Below are positions 7,441 through 15,404 of a stretch of 35,771 nt of DNA, one piece after another. Made by a program: the position numbers and the translations under genes. The DNA lies in the NCBI GenBank assembly GCA_043802865.1, contig JAZDKQ010000036.1, positions 1 to 35,771 of the forward strand, written 5' to 3'. A model generated the notes under the pieces. The model saw nothing but the letters and a program-made list of their open reading frames with translations. It had not been told where the DNA came from and did not search any database. The stretch comes from JAPLXD01 sp043802865. GTDB taxonomy: Bacteria; Patescibacteriota; Minisyncoccia; Moranbacterales; UBA11712. The first letter of the stretch is position 1; the number at the start of each line of letters is the position of its first letter.

Positions 7441-8376
7441 ATGAAGAAAAAATTTGCATTATTTTTGGTTTTTTCGGCTATTTTGGCTGCTTCTTATCTT
7501 TTCTGGCCTTTTGGCAAAAGGAGTTTTGACATCAAGCAGCCGTTCGCGGTTAGCATCACTGACAATGGAAATTTTTTTGAAACCAAGGCATTGGCAATGA
7601 CGGTTTCTGAATTTTTAGCCAAACAAAGCATCGCGCTTGGTGAGAAAGATTACATTTTCCCCGCATTGGACGCGAAAATTTTTCCGGGGTCAAAAATAAT
7701 AATCGAGCGGGCGATGTTGGTCACAATTGAAGTAGACGGAAAAAATATCAAAATTGATACGCTCGGAACAAATGTCGGCGATGCGATCAATGAAGCTGGC
7801 ATAGTTTTGTCGCACGCGGACAAAGTCACGCCGGACAAAAATTCACTGCTCGCTCCGAATCTTGCCATCAAAATTACCAGAATAAATTTTGAAGAAATGA
7901 CGCTCGAAGAAGACATTCCTTTTCAGACAGTCGAGAAAGAAGACAACACTGTCCTGTGGCGAAAAAAAGAAACAAAGCAAAAAGGAGAAAAGGGAGTTCG
8001 CGAGAAAACATACAAAGTGACTTATACCAATGGCAAAGAAACAAATCGTCTTTTGCTGGGAACCAAAATAACAAAGTCGCCAGTATCCCAAATTGAAGTC
8101 ACGGGCACAAAGATCATCGTCGGGAAAATCCAGTCGGGATCAGCAACATGGTATGTGCACGGCGATGATATGACTTGCGCGAGCCTCACCTTTGCCAAGG
8201 GGAAATATCTGCGCGTGACGAACCGCGCCAGCGGAAAATCGGTGATTGTTCAGGTGAACGACAACGGGCCGTATGGAAAAGGCCGGGTCATCGATCTCAA
8301 CAAAAAAGCTTTCCAAAAAATCGGCGACATCGGCGCGGGAGTGATCAATGTGAAGGTGGAAGAGATACTTAACTAA
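7441..8376 (+). CDS. exported wall protein: DUF348, G5, RlpA-like double-psi barrel
   Basis: 311 aa. Residues 1-22 form an N-terminal hydrophobic anchor or signal (MKKKFALFLVFSAILAASYLF). Two ubiquitin-like DUF348 repeats follow (about 35-90 and 91-146), then a G5 domain (about 150-228), then an RlpA-like double-psi beta-barrel (233-308) with GSATWY, MTCASLTFAKGKYLRVTN, VNDNGP and GRVIDL. This is the layout of YabE/Rpf-like and RlpA-like cell-wall proteins that bind or cut peptidoglycan. The family Asp of the NDxGP motif is present (274), but the usual His of the AHxTLPFG segment is replaced (MTCASLTFAKG), so catalysis is uncertain. rsmA follows after 24 nt, as rpf-like genes often neighbour rsmA in Gram-positive genomes. 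Confidence 0.87.
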   Translation: MKKKFALFLVFSAILAASYLFWPFGKRSFDIKQPFAVSITDNGNFFETKALAMTVSEFLAKQSIALGEKDYIFPALDAKIFPGSKIIIERAMLVTIEVDGKNIKIDTLGTNVGDAINEAGIVLSHADKVTPDKNSLLAPNLAIKITRINFEEMTLEEDIPFQTVEKEDNTVLWRKKETKQKGEKGVREKTYKVTYTNGKETNRLLLGTKITKSPVSQIEVTGTKIIVGKIQSGSATWYVHGDDMTCASLTFAKGKYLRVTNRASGKSVIVQVNDNGPYGKGRVIDLNKKAFQKIGDIGAGVINVKVEEILN

Positions 8377-8416
8377 TTTTCAATTTTCAAACAATTTTCA
8401 ATGACTAAATTTTCAA
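8377..8416. repeat. TTTTCAA repeats overlapping the rsmA start
   Basis: Four TTTTCAA copies begin at 8377, 8384, 8395 and 8410; the third supplies the A of the rsmA ATG and the fourth lies in codons 4-6. The gap between the genes is made up almost entirely of this repeat, and no Shine-Dalgarno sequence is present. Confidence 0.65.
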
Positions 8417-9186
8417 ACAAGAAATCATTGGGTCAAAACTTTTTAACCAGTGATTCTATAGCTCAACATATTGTGACTTCTGCTAGCTTATTGAAAAACG
8501 ATAATATTCTTGAAATTGGACCAGGGAAAGGAATTCTGACAAAATATTTGGCTGACTCAAACGCCCATATTTTGGCGATTGAAATTGACCAAAGATTGAT
8601 CGAGTCACTCAAAAAACAATTCAAAAATATTGAAATTATCAATGAAGATATTTTGAAAATAAATCTGCCCCGCTTGATCGAGGAAAATAATTTCCAAAGA
8701 TACAAAGTCGTCGCCAATTTGCCGTATTATATCACTTCAAAAATTATTCGATTGTTTCTGGAGACAAAATATCCGCCATCCGAGATGATTTTCATGGTCC
8801 AAAAAGAAGTCGGAGAAAGAATCGTCGCGCTTGATGGAAAAGAAAGCATACTTTCAACCTCTGTGAAATTTTATGCCAATCCAGAAATTCTTTTCGAAGT
8901 TGAAAGAGAAAATTTTGAACCCGCGCCGGAAGTGGATTCAGTGGTGATCAGAATAAAAAGAAAAGAAAAAATCCCTGATGTAGATACTAAAATTTTCTTC
9001 TCGCTTGTCCGCGCCGGATTTTCAGCAAAACGAAAAATGCTCGTGAATAATTTATCGTCCAGCTTAAATCTACCAAAAGCTAAAATTTCAGAAGTATTGA
9101 AAAAAGCCGGACTTGATCCGACAGTGCGGGCGGAAAAATTGAAAATGGAAGACTGGATAAGACTTTGCAAAAATATACTTCCATAA
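8401..9186 (+). CDS. rsmA: 16S rRNA (A1518/A1519) dimethyltransferase
   Basis: 261 aa, the usual length of KsgA/RsmA. It begins KSLGQNFL, has the SAM-binding EIGPGKG at 38-44, an acidic EIDQ after strand 2, and the catalytic NLPYY at 106-110; the C-terminal helical domain ends with KMEDWIRLC. It uses S-adenosylmethionine to dimethylate two adjacent adenosines in the 3' helix 45 of 16S rRNA during small-subunit maturation. It follows the G5/DPBB wall-protein gene with a repeat-filled spacer. The convergent ubiA-type gene starts its 3' end 46 nt later. Confidence 0.95.
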   Translation: MTKFSNKKSLGQNFLTSDSIAQHIVTSASLLKNDNILEIGPGKGILTKYLADSNAHILAIEIDQRLIESLKKQFKNIEIINEDILKINLPRLIEENNFQRYKVVANLPYYITSKIIRLFLETKYPPSEMIFMVQKEVGERIVALDGKESILSTSVKFYANPEILFEVERENFEPAPEVDSVVIRIKRKEKIPDVDTKIFFSLVRAGFSAKRKMLVNNLSSSLNLPKAKISEVLKKAGLDPTVRAEKLKMEDWIRLCKNILP

Positions 9187-9191
9187 GCCTT

Positions 9192-9211
9192 CTCCCCTCA
9201 GATGAGGGGAG
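9192..9211. repeat. REP-like hairpin between convergent genes
   Basis: CTCCCCTC (9192-9199) and GAGGGGAG (9204-9211) pair around AGAT. It shares the minus-strand 11-mer ATCCTCCCCTC with the element at 28778-28801. It sits between the rsmA and ubiA-type stop codons and could act as a bidirectional 3' stabiliser, but there is no T-run. Confidence 0.6.
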
Positions 9212-9232
9212 GATTAAAAGAATTCCTCGAGG

Positions 9233-10867
9233 TCAAACCTTTAACGCCGGCCAGAAAACCAGACAGGCCATTAAAATCACGTAAAAAAACAAAAAACCAA
9301 ACACCCAAATATGCACCCGGCGCGGTGATATTTTTTTGTTTTGGAGAATCCAAAATGAAAGAGCGCCGAGAATCATCGCTGGAAGAAACAATATTTTGGC
9401 GTTGAGCCAGACCACACTCAAGGCATAGGAAATGAATATCCCAAATCCAATGGCAAAGCGCGCCCAAGTCTCGCCGAGAAGAACCGGAATCGTCCAAACT
9501 CCGTCCGACCGATCGCCCTCAATATCTTTCAAATCTTTGATGGGAAGAGACATTGTGAAAGCGAAAATCAAAAGCCAAAAAACTTGATGGGGGAAGCGAC
9601 TGATGTTTTGCCCGTCGGTGAGAAGCATGAAACCACTTGAAAATAACAATGCCAAGGCGAGCGCCGAAAGGAAACTTGCGACAATTGGAAATCTCTTGAG
9701 GCGAAACGGCCAGGCGGAATATATCCAGCCGATAGCTTGATAGGCGAGAATCACCAAAAAGAATTTCACGCCGACCGTGATCGCAAGAATGAGCGAGAAA
9801 ACAAAACATATCCAAAAGAGTTGGCGATAATCTTCGCCCGCTACCTCTCCCGTCGCAAGCGGCCTCCGCGCATTCGTCATCTTGTCGATTTCCAAATCAA
9901 CTTGATCGTTGAGGAATACCGAAGCCAACCAGGCGAAAATAGTGGCCAGAATCAAATTTGACAACACGAAAAAAGAAAAGACATTTATGACCATATTGCC
10001 GGGAAAATAGAAAGCGCCCAATCCCACCCCGGTCAAAATAAGTCCCGCGTGAATCATGATCTGGATCCAGCGAATATTTCGCGCAATGGGCCAAAATTTT
10101 TCTCTGTAATATAGCCAAAAAAAGAAAATTGCAACACGCACCAATAAAAACGCATAAATCAAATTCATTTTGACATTGAGCGCATTCAAAAAATCCGTTT
10201 CGACTATGGAAAAATAGCTTGCCGGAGTGAGAAAGAGCCCGGCAATATCGAAACTTTCAACCAAAAAGACGCTCTTTTTCGGCAAAAAATAGAGATAGGC
10301 CAGCCAAGACGGGAAAGAGCCAAGAAAAAACAAAATTGCATAAGTAAAAATACCCGCTAAAAAGGCTTTGATTGCTTTTTTTTGCTTTATATAAGCATAG
10401 ACCATCACAAATATGATCGCCAGCGCCACCTCAACCCGCACTCCATAGGTGATCCCGATGCTGGCGTTGTTCCCAAAAAAAGACAAAAAGCGCACAAAAA
10501 GACCTTTGAGACTGTCAAAAGCATAGAAACTCCAGCAAAAGTTCTGCCCGCACCAAATTTTGTCGATAATTGGCGGAAAAATGACGAGCAAAAACCCCCA
10601 AAGAAGCACATTTGCCACTTTTTTCAAGCTTTCTTTCAGCCAAAAAGTGAGGAAAATCAGCACCAACAGATAGGAAAAAGCGAAAAATAGATAGGCGGCC
10701 AGCGTCGAACCGATGAAAGGCGTGAGCGACTTGTCCGCAAAGCCGGAAAGGAGATTTTCCCCGATCATTCGAATGGCAATAATCGCCGAAAAAGCGGCCA
10801 GCCAGCCGGTGAGGGTGAGGGGATAGTTTTCTATTTTTTCTATTATTTTTTGAATTGCCCGCAACAT
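9233..10867 (-). CDS. membrane protein with C-terminal UbiA prenyltransferase domain
   Basis: 544 aa, much longer than a plain UbiA protein (about 290). Residues 1-255 hold roughly six to seven TM segments of no recognised family; residues about 265-544 are a UbiA-type intramembrane prenyltransferase. Its first Asp-rich motif is NDQVDLEID (Asn320, Asp321, Asp324, Asp328), followed by RRPLATGEV, and the second is DLKDIEGDRSD (Asp445, Asp448, Asp452). Such enzymes move a prenyl chain from prenyl diphosphate to an aromatic or sugar-phosphate acceptor. The acceptor cannot be told; polyprenyl-phosphate or glycan-lipid metabolism is a guess from the surface-glycan genes further on. It has a good promoter of its own and is divergent from the secretion cluster. 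Confidence 0.82.
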   Translation of the reverse strand: MLRAIQKIIEKIENYPLTLTGWLAAFSAIIAIRMIGENLLSGFADKSLTPFIGSTLAAYLFFAFSYLLVLIFLTFWLKESLKKVANVLLWGFLLVIFPPIIDKIWCGQNFCWSFYAFDSLKGLFVRFLSFFGNNASIGITYGVRVEVALAIIFVMVYAYIKQKKAIKAFLAGIFTYAILFFLGSFPSWLAYLYFLPKKSVFLVESFDIAGLFLTPASYFSIVETDFLNALNVKMNLIYAFLLVRVAIFFFWLYYREKFWPIARNIRWIQIMIHAGLILTGVGLGAFYFPGNMVINVFSFFVLSNLILATIFAWLASVFLNDQVDLEIDKMTNARRPLATGEVAGEDYRQLFWICFVFSLILAITVGVKFFLVILAYQAIGWIYSAWPFRLKRFPIVASFLSALALALLFSSGFMLLTDGQNISRFPHQVFWLLIFAFTMSLPIKDLKDIEGDRSDGVWTIPVLLGETWARFAIGFGIFISYALSVVWLNAKILFLPAMILGALSFWILQNKKISPRRVHIWVFGFLFFYVILMACLVFWPALKV

Positions 10868-10896
10868 AGATTTTTTTAATTTTTCTAGTTATAATA

Positions 10897-10926
10897 TCTA
10901 TAGCACAGTCTAACCTAACTTATCAA
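10897..10926 (-). promoter_or_regulatory. promoter of the UbiA-type gene
   Basis: Read on the minus strand: TTGATA (10926-10921), 18-nt spacer, TATAGA (10902-10897), about 30 nt before the ATG at 10867. Confidence 0.6.
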
Positions 10927-10943
10927 CATTTTCTTTTTGTTGA
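10923..10943. promoter_or_regulatory. palindrome between divergent -35 boxes
   Basis: TCAACA (10923-10928) and TGTTGA (10938-10943) are inverted around a T-rich centre, and each arm overlaps the -35 box of one of the two divergent promoters. TTATCAACA (10920-10928) is also one mismatch from a DnaA box. Confidence 0.4.
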
Positions 10944-10965
10944 CGCTTGAAAAATGTGGTATAGT
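10937..10965 (+). promoter_or_regulatory. extended -10 promoter of the secretion cluster
   Basis: TTGTTG (10937-10942), 17-nt spacer, TGG-TATAGT with the hexamer at 10960-10965. The transcript would start near 10972 and carry an 80-nt leader to the GTG at 11053. This is the only obvious promoter before the 13-gene run. Confidence 0.6.
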
Positions 10966-11052
10966 AAAAGCAATAAACCCCGTTAGAAAATATAGCAAAT
11001 ATATTTGAATCTGGCGGGGAAAACAAAGGGATAATTAATATTTTTTAACAGG

Positions 11053-12189
11053 GTGAAAAAAACAAAAATTCTAGCCATGCTTGCTGTGAGTTTCGTTGTG
11101 CTTGCGACGACACTTTTTGCGCTGGCTCAAAACCAAAATAGCAATTCTCTTTTTCTTGACAGTGACCAGGACGGACTGACGGATCAGGAAGAAAAAGCGA
11201 TCGGTACCGACCCATTGAAAGCCGACACGGACGGCGACGGATATTCGGACGGGAAAGAGGTTGAAAGCGGATACAATCCATTGAAAGCCGCGCCGGGGGA
11301 CAAGCTTGTTGGCACCACGGAGTCCGCGACCCCCGCAAGCAGTACTCAAAATGATAATACGGCAACAAATTTAACCACCGATTCTGCATCCACCGATCAA
11401 AACTCCGCCACCGGTCAAGAAGACACGGCAAATAGCGCTTTAATGGCACAACTGGGACAAAACGACATTTTGAGCACTGACGTCGCGGGCGATTTGAGCT
11501 CCGACCCGAACAATCCCAATCTCACCAACGAAATGATCGGCCAGCTGATGCAGCTCACTAAAGACAAGGCGACAACCGACAGCAGTTTTGCCGATAATCC
11601 GACATTTTCTTCCGCTGATCTCACTCAAGTGACGCAAGGCGCGCTTGAGACAGTGGACATCACAAAAAGTCTTCCCGAGGTGAAAGACAGCGATATGCTT
11701 GTTCTCGCGCCCATCGATGACACAAAACTTTCGCCGGAAGAAATCAAGACGAAGCAAAAAACCGAAATTGAAAAATATCTCGCACAAATGGCTTTTTTAC
11801 TCGCCTCTAATTCACCGTTCCCTGTTGAAAAAATCAGTGATCTCACTTCAAGCATAAATTCAGAAAGTTCTAGTCTCATATCGGCCATTTCAACTGGCGA
11901 CATTTCGAAAATTGATTCATATGCTCTAAAGGCTCAAGCCGGTATCGACCAAATGAAAAAAGTGGCGGTGCCATATGTTTTGAAAGAGATTCACAAATCA
12001 ACGCTCCAAATCGCCATTTATACTCTCAGCTTCAAAGACCAAATTTCTCTCAATGCTTCTGATCCGATGAAAAGCCTCGCTGCTGCTTCAAGTCTTCAGG
12101 CCGTCGCTGCAAAATCAATGGAACTTCAGGATCAATTTTCGCAAATTTTGAGTGATTATGATATAGAATCCGTGGATTATCCTCTATAA
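11053..12189 (+). CDS. exported protein with thrombospondin-3-like Ca loops
   Basis: 378 aa from a GTG at 11053. Residues 1-26 are a signal peptide ending LFALAQ. Two calcium-loop repeats of the TSP type 3/dockerin kind follow: DSDQDGLTDQEE (36-47) and DTDGDGYSDGKE (58-69). The rest is Ser/Thr/Asp-rich up to about 190, then helical to the end, with no further membrane segment. It opens a run of 13 genes with gaps no larger than 28 nt that ends in secretion and pilus genes, so it is probably an exported or periplasm-side part of that apparatus. Family not recognised beyond the repeats. Confidence 0.8.
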   Translation: MKKTKILAMLAVSFVVLATTLFALAQNQNSNSLFLDSDQDGLTDQEEKAIGTDPLKADTDGDGYSDGKEVESGYNPLKAAPGDKLVGTTESATPASSTQNDNTATNLTTDSASTDQNSATGQEDTANSALMAQLGQNDILSTDVAGDLSSDPNNPNLTNEMIGQLMQLTKDKATTDSSFADNPTFSSADLTQVTQGALETVDITKSLPEVKDSDMLVLAPIDDTKLSPEEIKTKQKTEIEKYLAQMAFLLASNSPFPVEKISDLTSSINSESSSLISAISTGDISKIDSYALKAQAGIDQMKKVAVPYVLKEIHKSTLQIAIYTLSFKDQISLNASDPMKSLAAASSLQAVAAKSMELQDQFSQILSDYDIESVDYPL

Positions 12190-12194
12190 TAGAA

Positions 12195-13205
12195 ATGAAT
12201 AAAAAAATACAAAAAATATTTTCGACTCTGCTCCTTTTTGCTTTTCTGAGTCTGGCTTTCACGCCTTCTGCTCGCGCGGATACTTGGGGAGCGAATATGA
12301 TGGCAGCAATTTGGAAGCAAACTACGGAGCAAATGGTGAAAAGCATCCAGGATACGCTGCTCGCCAACCTCAAAATGGCGGCTCTGCGCATCATTCAGTC
12401 CCGGCTTATGTCTTTGCTCGGCTCAAGCGGCAACAGCATGGTTCCGGGAGTTACCAATTTTATCATCAGTGATTGGAAAATGTTTATCTATGGTTCAGCG
12501 TCGAAATATTCGACCCAGGTGACGAACGATTTTTTCAGAAATCTCCAAGCTGGCAGCACCGGCGCTATAAACCAATATGTCATCAGCCCGGCCCAAAGAG
12601 CGGTAAATGTCAACTATTGGAGTATGCGGCCGGATCTTCAAAACTATGTCGCCGGAGGCGATGCGAGCAAGATTTTCAATACGGGAGCGGCCTCGAACCC
12701 TTGGATGGCCTGGCGGATGGCCGCAATGCCCCAAAATGATCTGGCTTTCACTTATCTTCGCGCCGAAAGCTACAAGCAAGCCGCCTACAATCAGGAAGCG
12801 CAAGCCAGGATGTCGGAAGGCCAGGCCGGACAAGGTTATAAAAGCAAAGAAGCCACAACCTCGAGCGGAGCCAAGGTCACCGTTCCGTCTGGATCAGATT
12901 ACAAAGGTCAAAATATCACCACCGCCGGCTCTGATATTAAAGAATTGGCAAACGAAGTAACAATCCGCATGAAAACTCAAATGCTCTCTTTGGCGCGCAG
13001 TATCCCGGAAGTCGTGACCGCGATGGTGAACCAAATGCTCACCCAGGTGATACAACAGGGCGTAACGAGTATGACCAGCTCGGGCGGGAGCGGATCATCA
13101 TTCAATATGTCTTCAATGACAAGCCAGATGACGGGTCAAGCGCAATCTCTGATCCAAAGCGGTGTCCGCAGTGCCGCCAGCCCGAATATGTTTTTTGGGA
13201 GGTAA
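12195..13205 (+). CDS. exported protein of the secretion cluster
   Basis: 336 aa with a clear signal peptide (MNKKIQKIFSTLLLFAFLSL then AFTPSARA). The mature part is helical and Gln/Ser/Met-rich, with AWRMAAMPQNDLAFTYLRAE in the middle and a Ser/Gly/Met-rich C-terminus; no TM segment after the signal. Begins 5 nt after the previous stop. Its place directly before a VirB6-like channel recalls the small exported VirB5-like proteins of other type IV systems, but no sequence motif supports that beyond size, signal and location. Confidence 0.7.
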   Translation: MNKKIQKIFSTLLLFAFLSLAFTPSARADTWGANMMAAIWKQTTEQMVKSIQDTLLANLKMAALRIIQSRLMSLLGSSGNSMVPGVTNFIISDWKMFIYGSASKYSTQVTNDFFRNLQAGSTGAINQYVISPAQRAVNVNYWSMRPDLQNYVAGGDASKIFNTGAASNPWMAWRMAAMPQNDLAFTYLRAESYKQAAYNQEAQARMSEGQAGQGYKSKEATTSSGAKVTVPSGSDYKGQNITTAGSDIKELANEVTIRMKTQMLSLARSIPEVVTAMVNQMLTQVIQQGVTSMTSSGGSGSSFNMSSMTSQMTGQAQSLIQSGVRSAASPNMFFGR

Positions 13206-13228
13206 TATAGAAATTAGAAATTTTCCCG

Positions 13229-15376
13229 ATGTCTTTTTTTGAAAAACAAAAAACAATATTATCTTCATATAAAAAACTTTTCGCATCCCCAAAACCGAAT
13301 AAGCGCTGGGTTGTTTTTTTTGTATTGCTTGCGTTTTTGTTTTTGGGATCTTTTCTCGCTCTCTCAAACAAATCCCGAGCCGCTTTCACAATGACTCCTG
13401 AGCAGCGAGCAACTTTTACAACAAATTATCAGAATCAACGAATATCGGTGGGTTTAACCGCTTATACGGACCAACAAATGAACGGTATGATAAATACTTA
13501 TCAAAATCAGTATTCTTCATTTGATGAAGCCCTGGGAGCGCTTAACGACGATAGTGCAGGAGAGGCACTAACTAATAGCGCGGATGTTGGTGGCCAAGTT
13601 AATGTCGAGGGAGAGAGTATTTTTGTTAAAATGGCACTGGCGGCTGTTATTGCAGTCTTATCAATCATCGTCTTCTTTCTTAAATTCCTTGTTAGCTGGG
13701 CAGGAGGGCTTCTTGATCTTGTTCTTAGGCCGGAACTATACCAGTTCGTTAATAACGACATGATTAAGCAGGGGTGGGTAGTTGTTCGTGACGTCTGTAA
13801 TCTATTTTTTCTTCTTGCCTTACTCTTTATAGCTATCTGCACAATTCTCAAGATAGAAAAATATCACGCCAAAAAGACTCTCCTTATGCTGATTATCATG
13901 GCGTTGCTTATAAACTTCTCAAAACCAATCGCCATTTTCATTTTCGACGGATCACAACTGTTGATGAATTTTTTTCTTAGCCAAATTAATGCCAACCAGC
14001 AGTCTGCAACAACGATGTATACATCTGCTTCACAAATTGCGGATTCGGTATATAAAAACATACCAAGTTATTTTAAAGGTAGGATGGAAAGCTCCGAACT
14101 TGCATTGGTATATCTTTTTTCCACGGTTTTCCTTTTCATGCTTGCTTTGGCTTATATAGTAATTGCTCTTTTTCTGATAATCCGGATAGTCGCCGTTATG
14201 CTCCTAATAATCGTTTCACCCCTTGCCTTTTTTGCCACTGTTATTCCCGATTTCAACAAAATATCCAGCGGATGGTGGGACGCTTTGTTCAAATATTGCT
14301 ATTTCGGACCTGCGGCCGCTTTTTTTCTCCTTCTCGCCACAAAGTTGCAAGGAAGCCTTCCAAATCTCGGCAATATGAATATTGGAGGTGACCAAGGAAC
14401 ATCAATGATAGTATCAAATATGGTTCATTATCTCACCGTTATTGTCTTTCTTTATGCTTCAGTTATTATGGCCAATAAATTCGGAATATATGCCGCAGCC
14501 GGAATCATAGGCAATGCGAATAAATTTATGAAATGGGCGGGCGGAATGACCAAAACCGGAGGCGTTTGGGGATGGGGATCAAGAAGATCCGGAGTCACTG
14601 GCGGAGTTTCTCAGGCTTTACAGCAATCGAAATGGCTTCGCTCATTGACAAAGGCAGGACGTCAAAAGGGTCAAGCGGAACGGGAGGCAGCTATCGCTTC
14701 CGGGCTTGGAGTCAGAGAAGCGAAATTCAAAAATCTCCAGAAACAATCCAAGGAAAAATATAAAGACGCAGACAGCAGCTCCGTAATTGCAGACGCCGAC
14801 GCGGGTAAAATAGAAGCCGTTCTTGAGGCAGCCGAAAGAGGAGATATGGATGACTTGAAGCGACTTTTCAATCCAAAAGTGTTAGGGGCAATAGCCGAAA
14901 CTCCAGGCCTTCGCGATCATCTGCGACATCTTTACCGCAAAAACAATCAAACTCAATTTGCCGCGACGCTGCAAACTTTGATCCCGGATCAGAACCGAAC
15001 AGGATTCAGTGAAATGGAAAACGCAGAACATTATGCCAACAAGGAGCTTAACAGAATAGACACCAGTAAAATAGCTAGTGTCGACTGGGAAGACTTCGCC
15101 GCAAATGAAGGTCATGTACCAGCACAGTTCCTGCCTGTTTATAAAGAAGCTCTGCGCAAGCGCCTTGAAAGTTTGGCGGGTGTCAACCCATCAAACTTCG
15201 TAGATGTGGTGTCAAATTCAAAGGGGAGGAATATAAACTTTATCATGGATAACAAAAATAAGACCGACTTCGGAAAAATTATTGAAGATGCCAAGAAAGC
15301 GGCTCAGCAACAGAGTTCGGGCGCAGGCGCTGGAGCCGCCACTTCTACACCGCCTCCTAACGCACCATGGTCTTAA
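13229..15376 (+). CDS. VirB6/TrbL-like polytopic channel protein
   Basis: 715 aa. One TM at 27-46 is followed by a short exported stretch; hydrophobic segments recur near 132-155, 190-207, 216-250, 290-340, 355-375 and 395-430. Residues about 440-715 are hydrophilic, Lys/Gln/Ala-rich and probably cytoplasmic, ending in a Gly/Ala/Pro tail. Amphipathic segments such as LLDLVLRPEL and RIVAVMLLIIVSPLAFFATVIP match the TrbL/VirB6 style, in which the protein forms the inner-membrane channel of a type IV secretion system. The large soluble tail is longer than in the classical 300-aa VirB6. Followed by PrgI and VirB4 genes, which strengthens the call. Confidence 0.75.
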   Translation: MSFFEKQKTILSSYKKLFASPKPNKRWVVFFVLLAFLFLGSFLALSNKSRAAFTMTPEQRATFTTNYQNQRISVGLTAYTDQQMNGMINTYQNQYSSFDEALGALNDDSAGEALTNSADVGGQVNVEGESIFVKMALAAVIAVLSIIVFFLKFLVSWAGGLLDLVLRPELYQFVNNDMIKQGWVVVRDVCNLFFLLALLFIAICTILKIEKYHAKKTLLMLIIMALLINFSKPIAIFIFDGSQLLMNFFLSQINANQQSATTMYTSASQIADSVYKNIPSYFKGRMESSELALVYLFSTVFLFMLALAYIVIALFLIIRIVAVMLLIIVSPLAFFATVIPDFNKISSGWWDALFKYCYFGPAAAFFLLLATKLQGSLPNLGNMNIGGDQGTSMIVSNMVHYLTVIVFLYASVIMANKFGIYAAAGIIGNANKFMKWAGGMTKTGGVWGWGSRRSGVTGGVSQALQQSKWLRSLTKAGRQKGQAEREAAIASGLGVREAKFKNLQKQSKEKYKDADSSSVIADADAGKIEAVLEAAERGDMDDLKRLFNPKVLGAIAETPGLRDHLRHLYRKNNQTQFAATLQTLIPDQNRTGFSEMENAEHYANKELNRIDTSKIASVDWEDFAANEGHVPAQFLPVYKEALRKRLESLAGVNPSNFVDVVSNSKGRNINFIMDNKNKTDFGKIIEDAKKAAQQQSSGAGAGAATSTPPPNAPWS

Positions 15377-15404
15377 ACAAAATTAATAGTCAAAAAGAAA
15401 ATCA

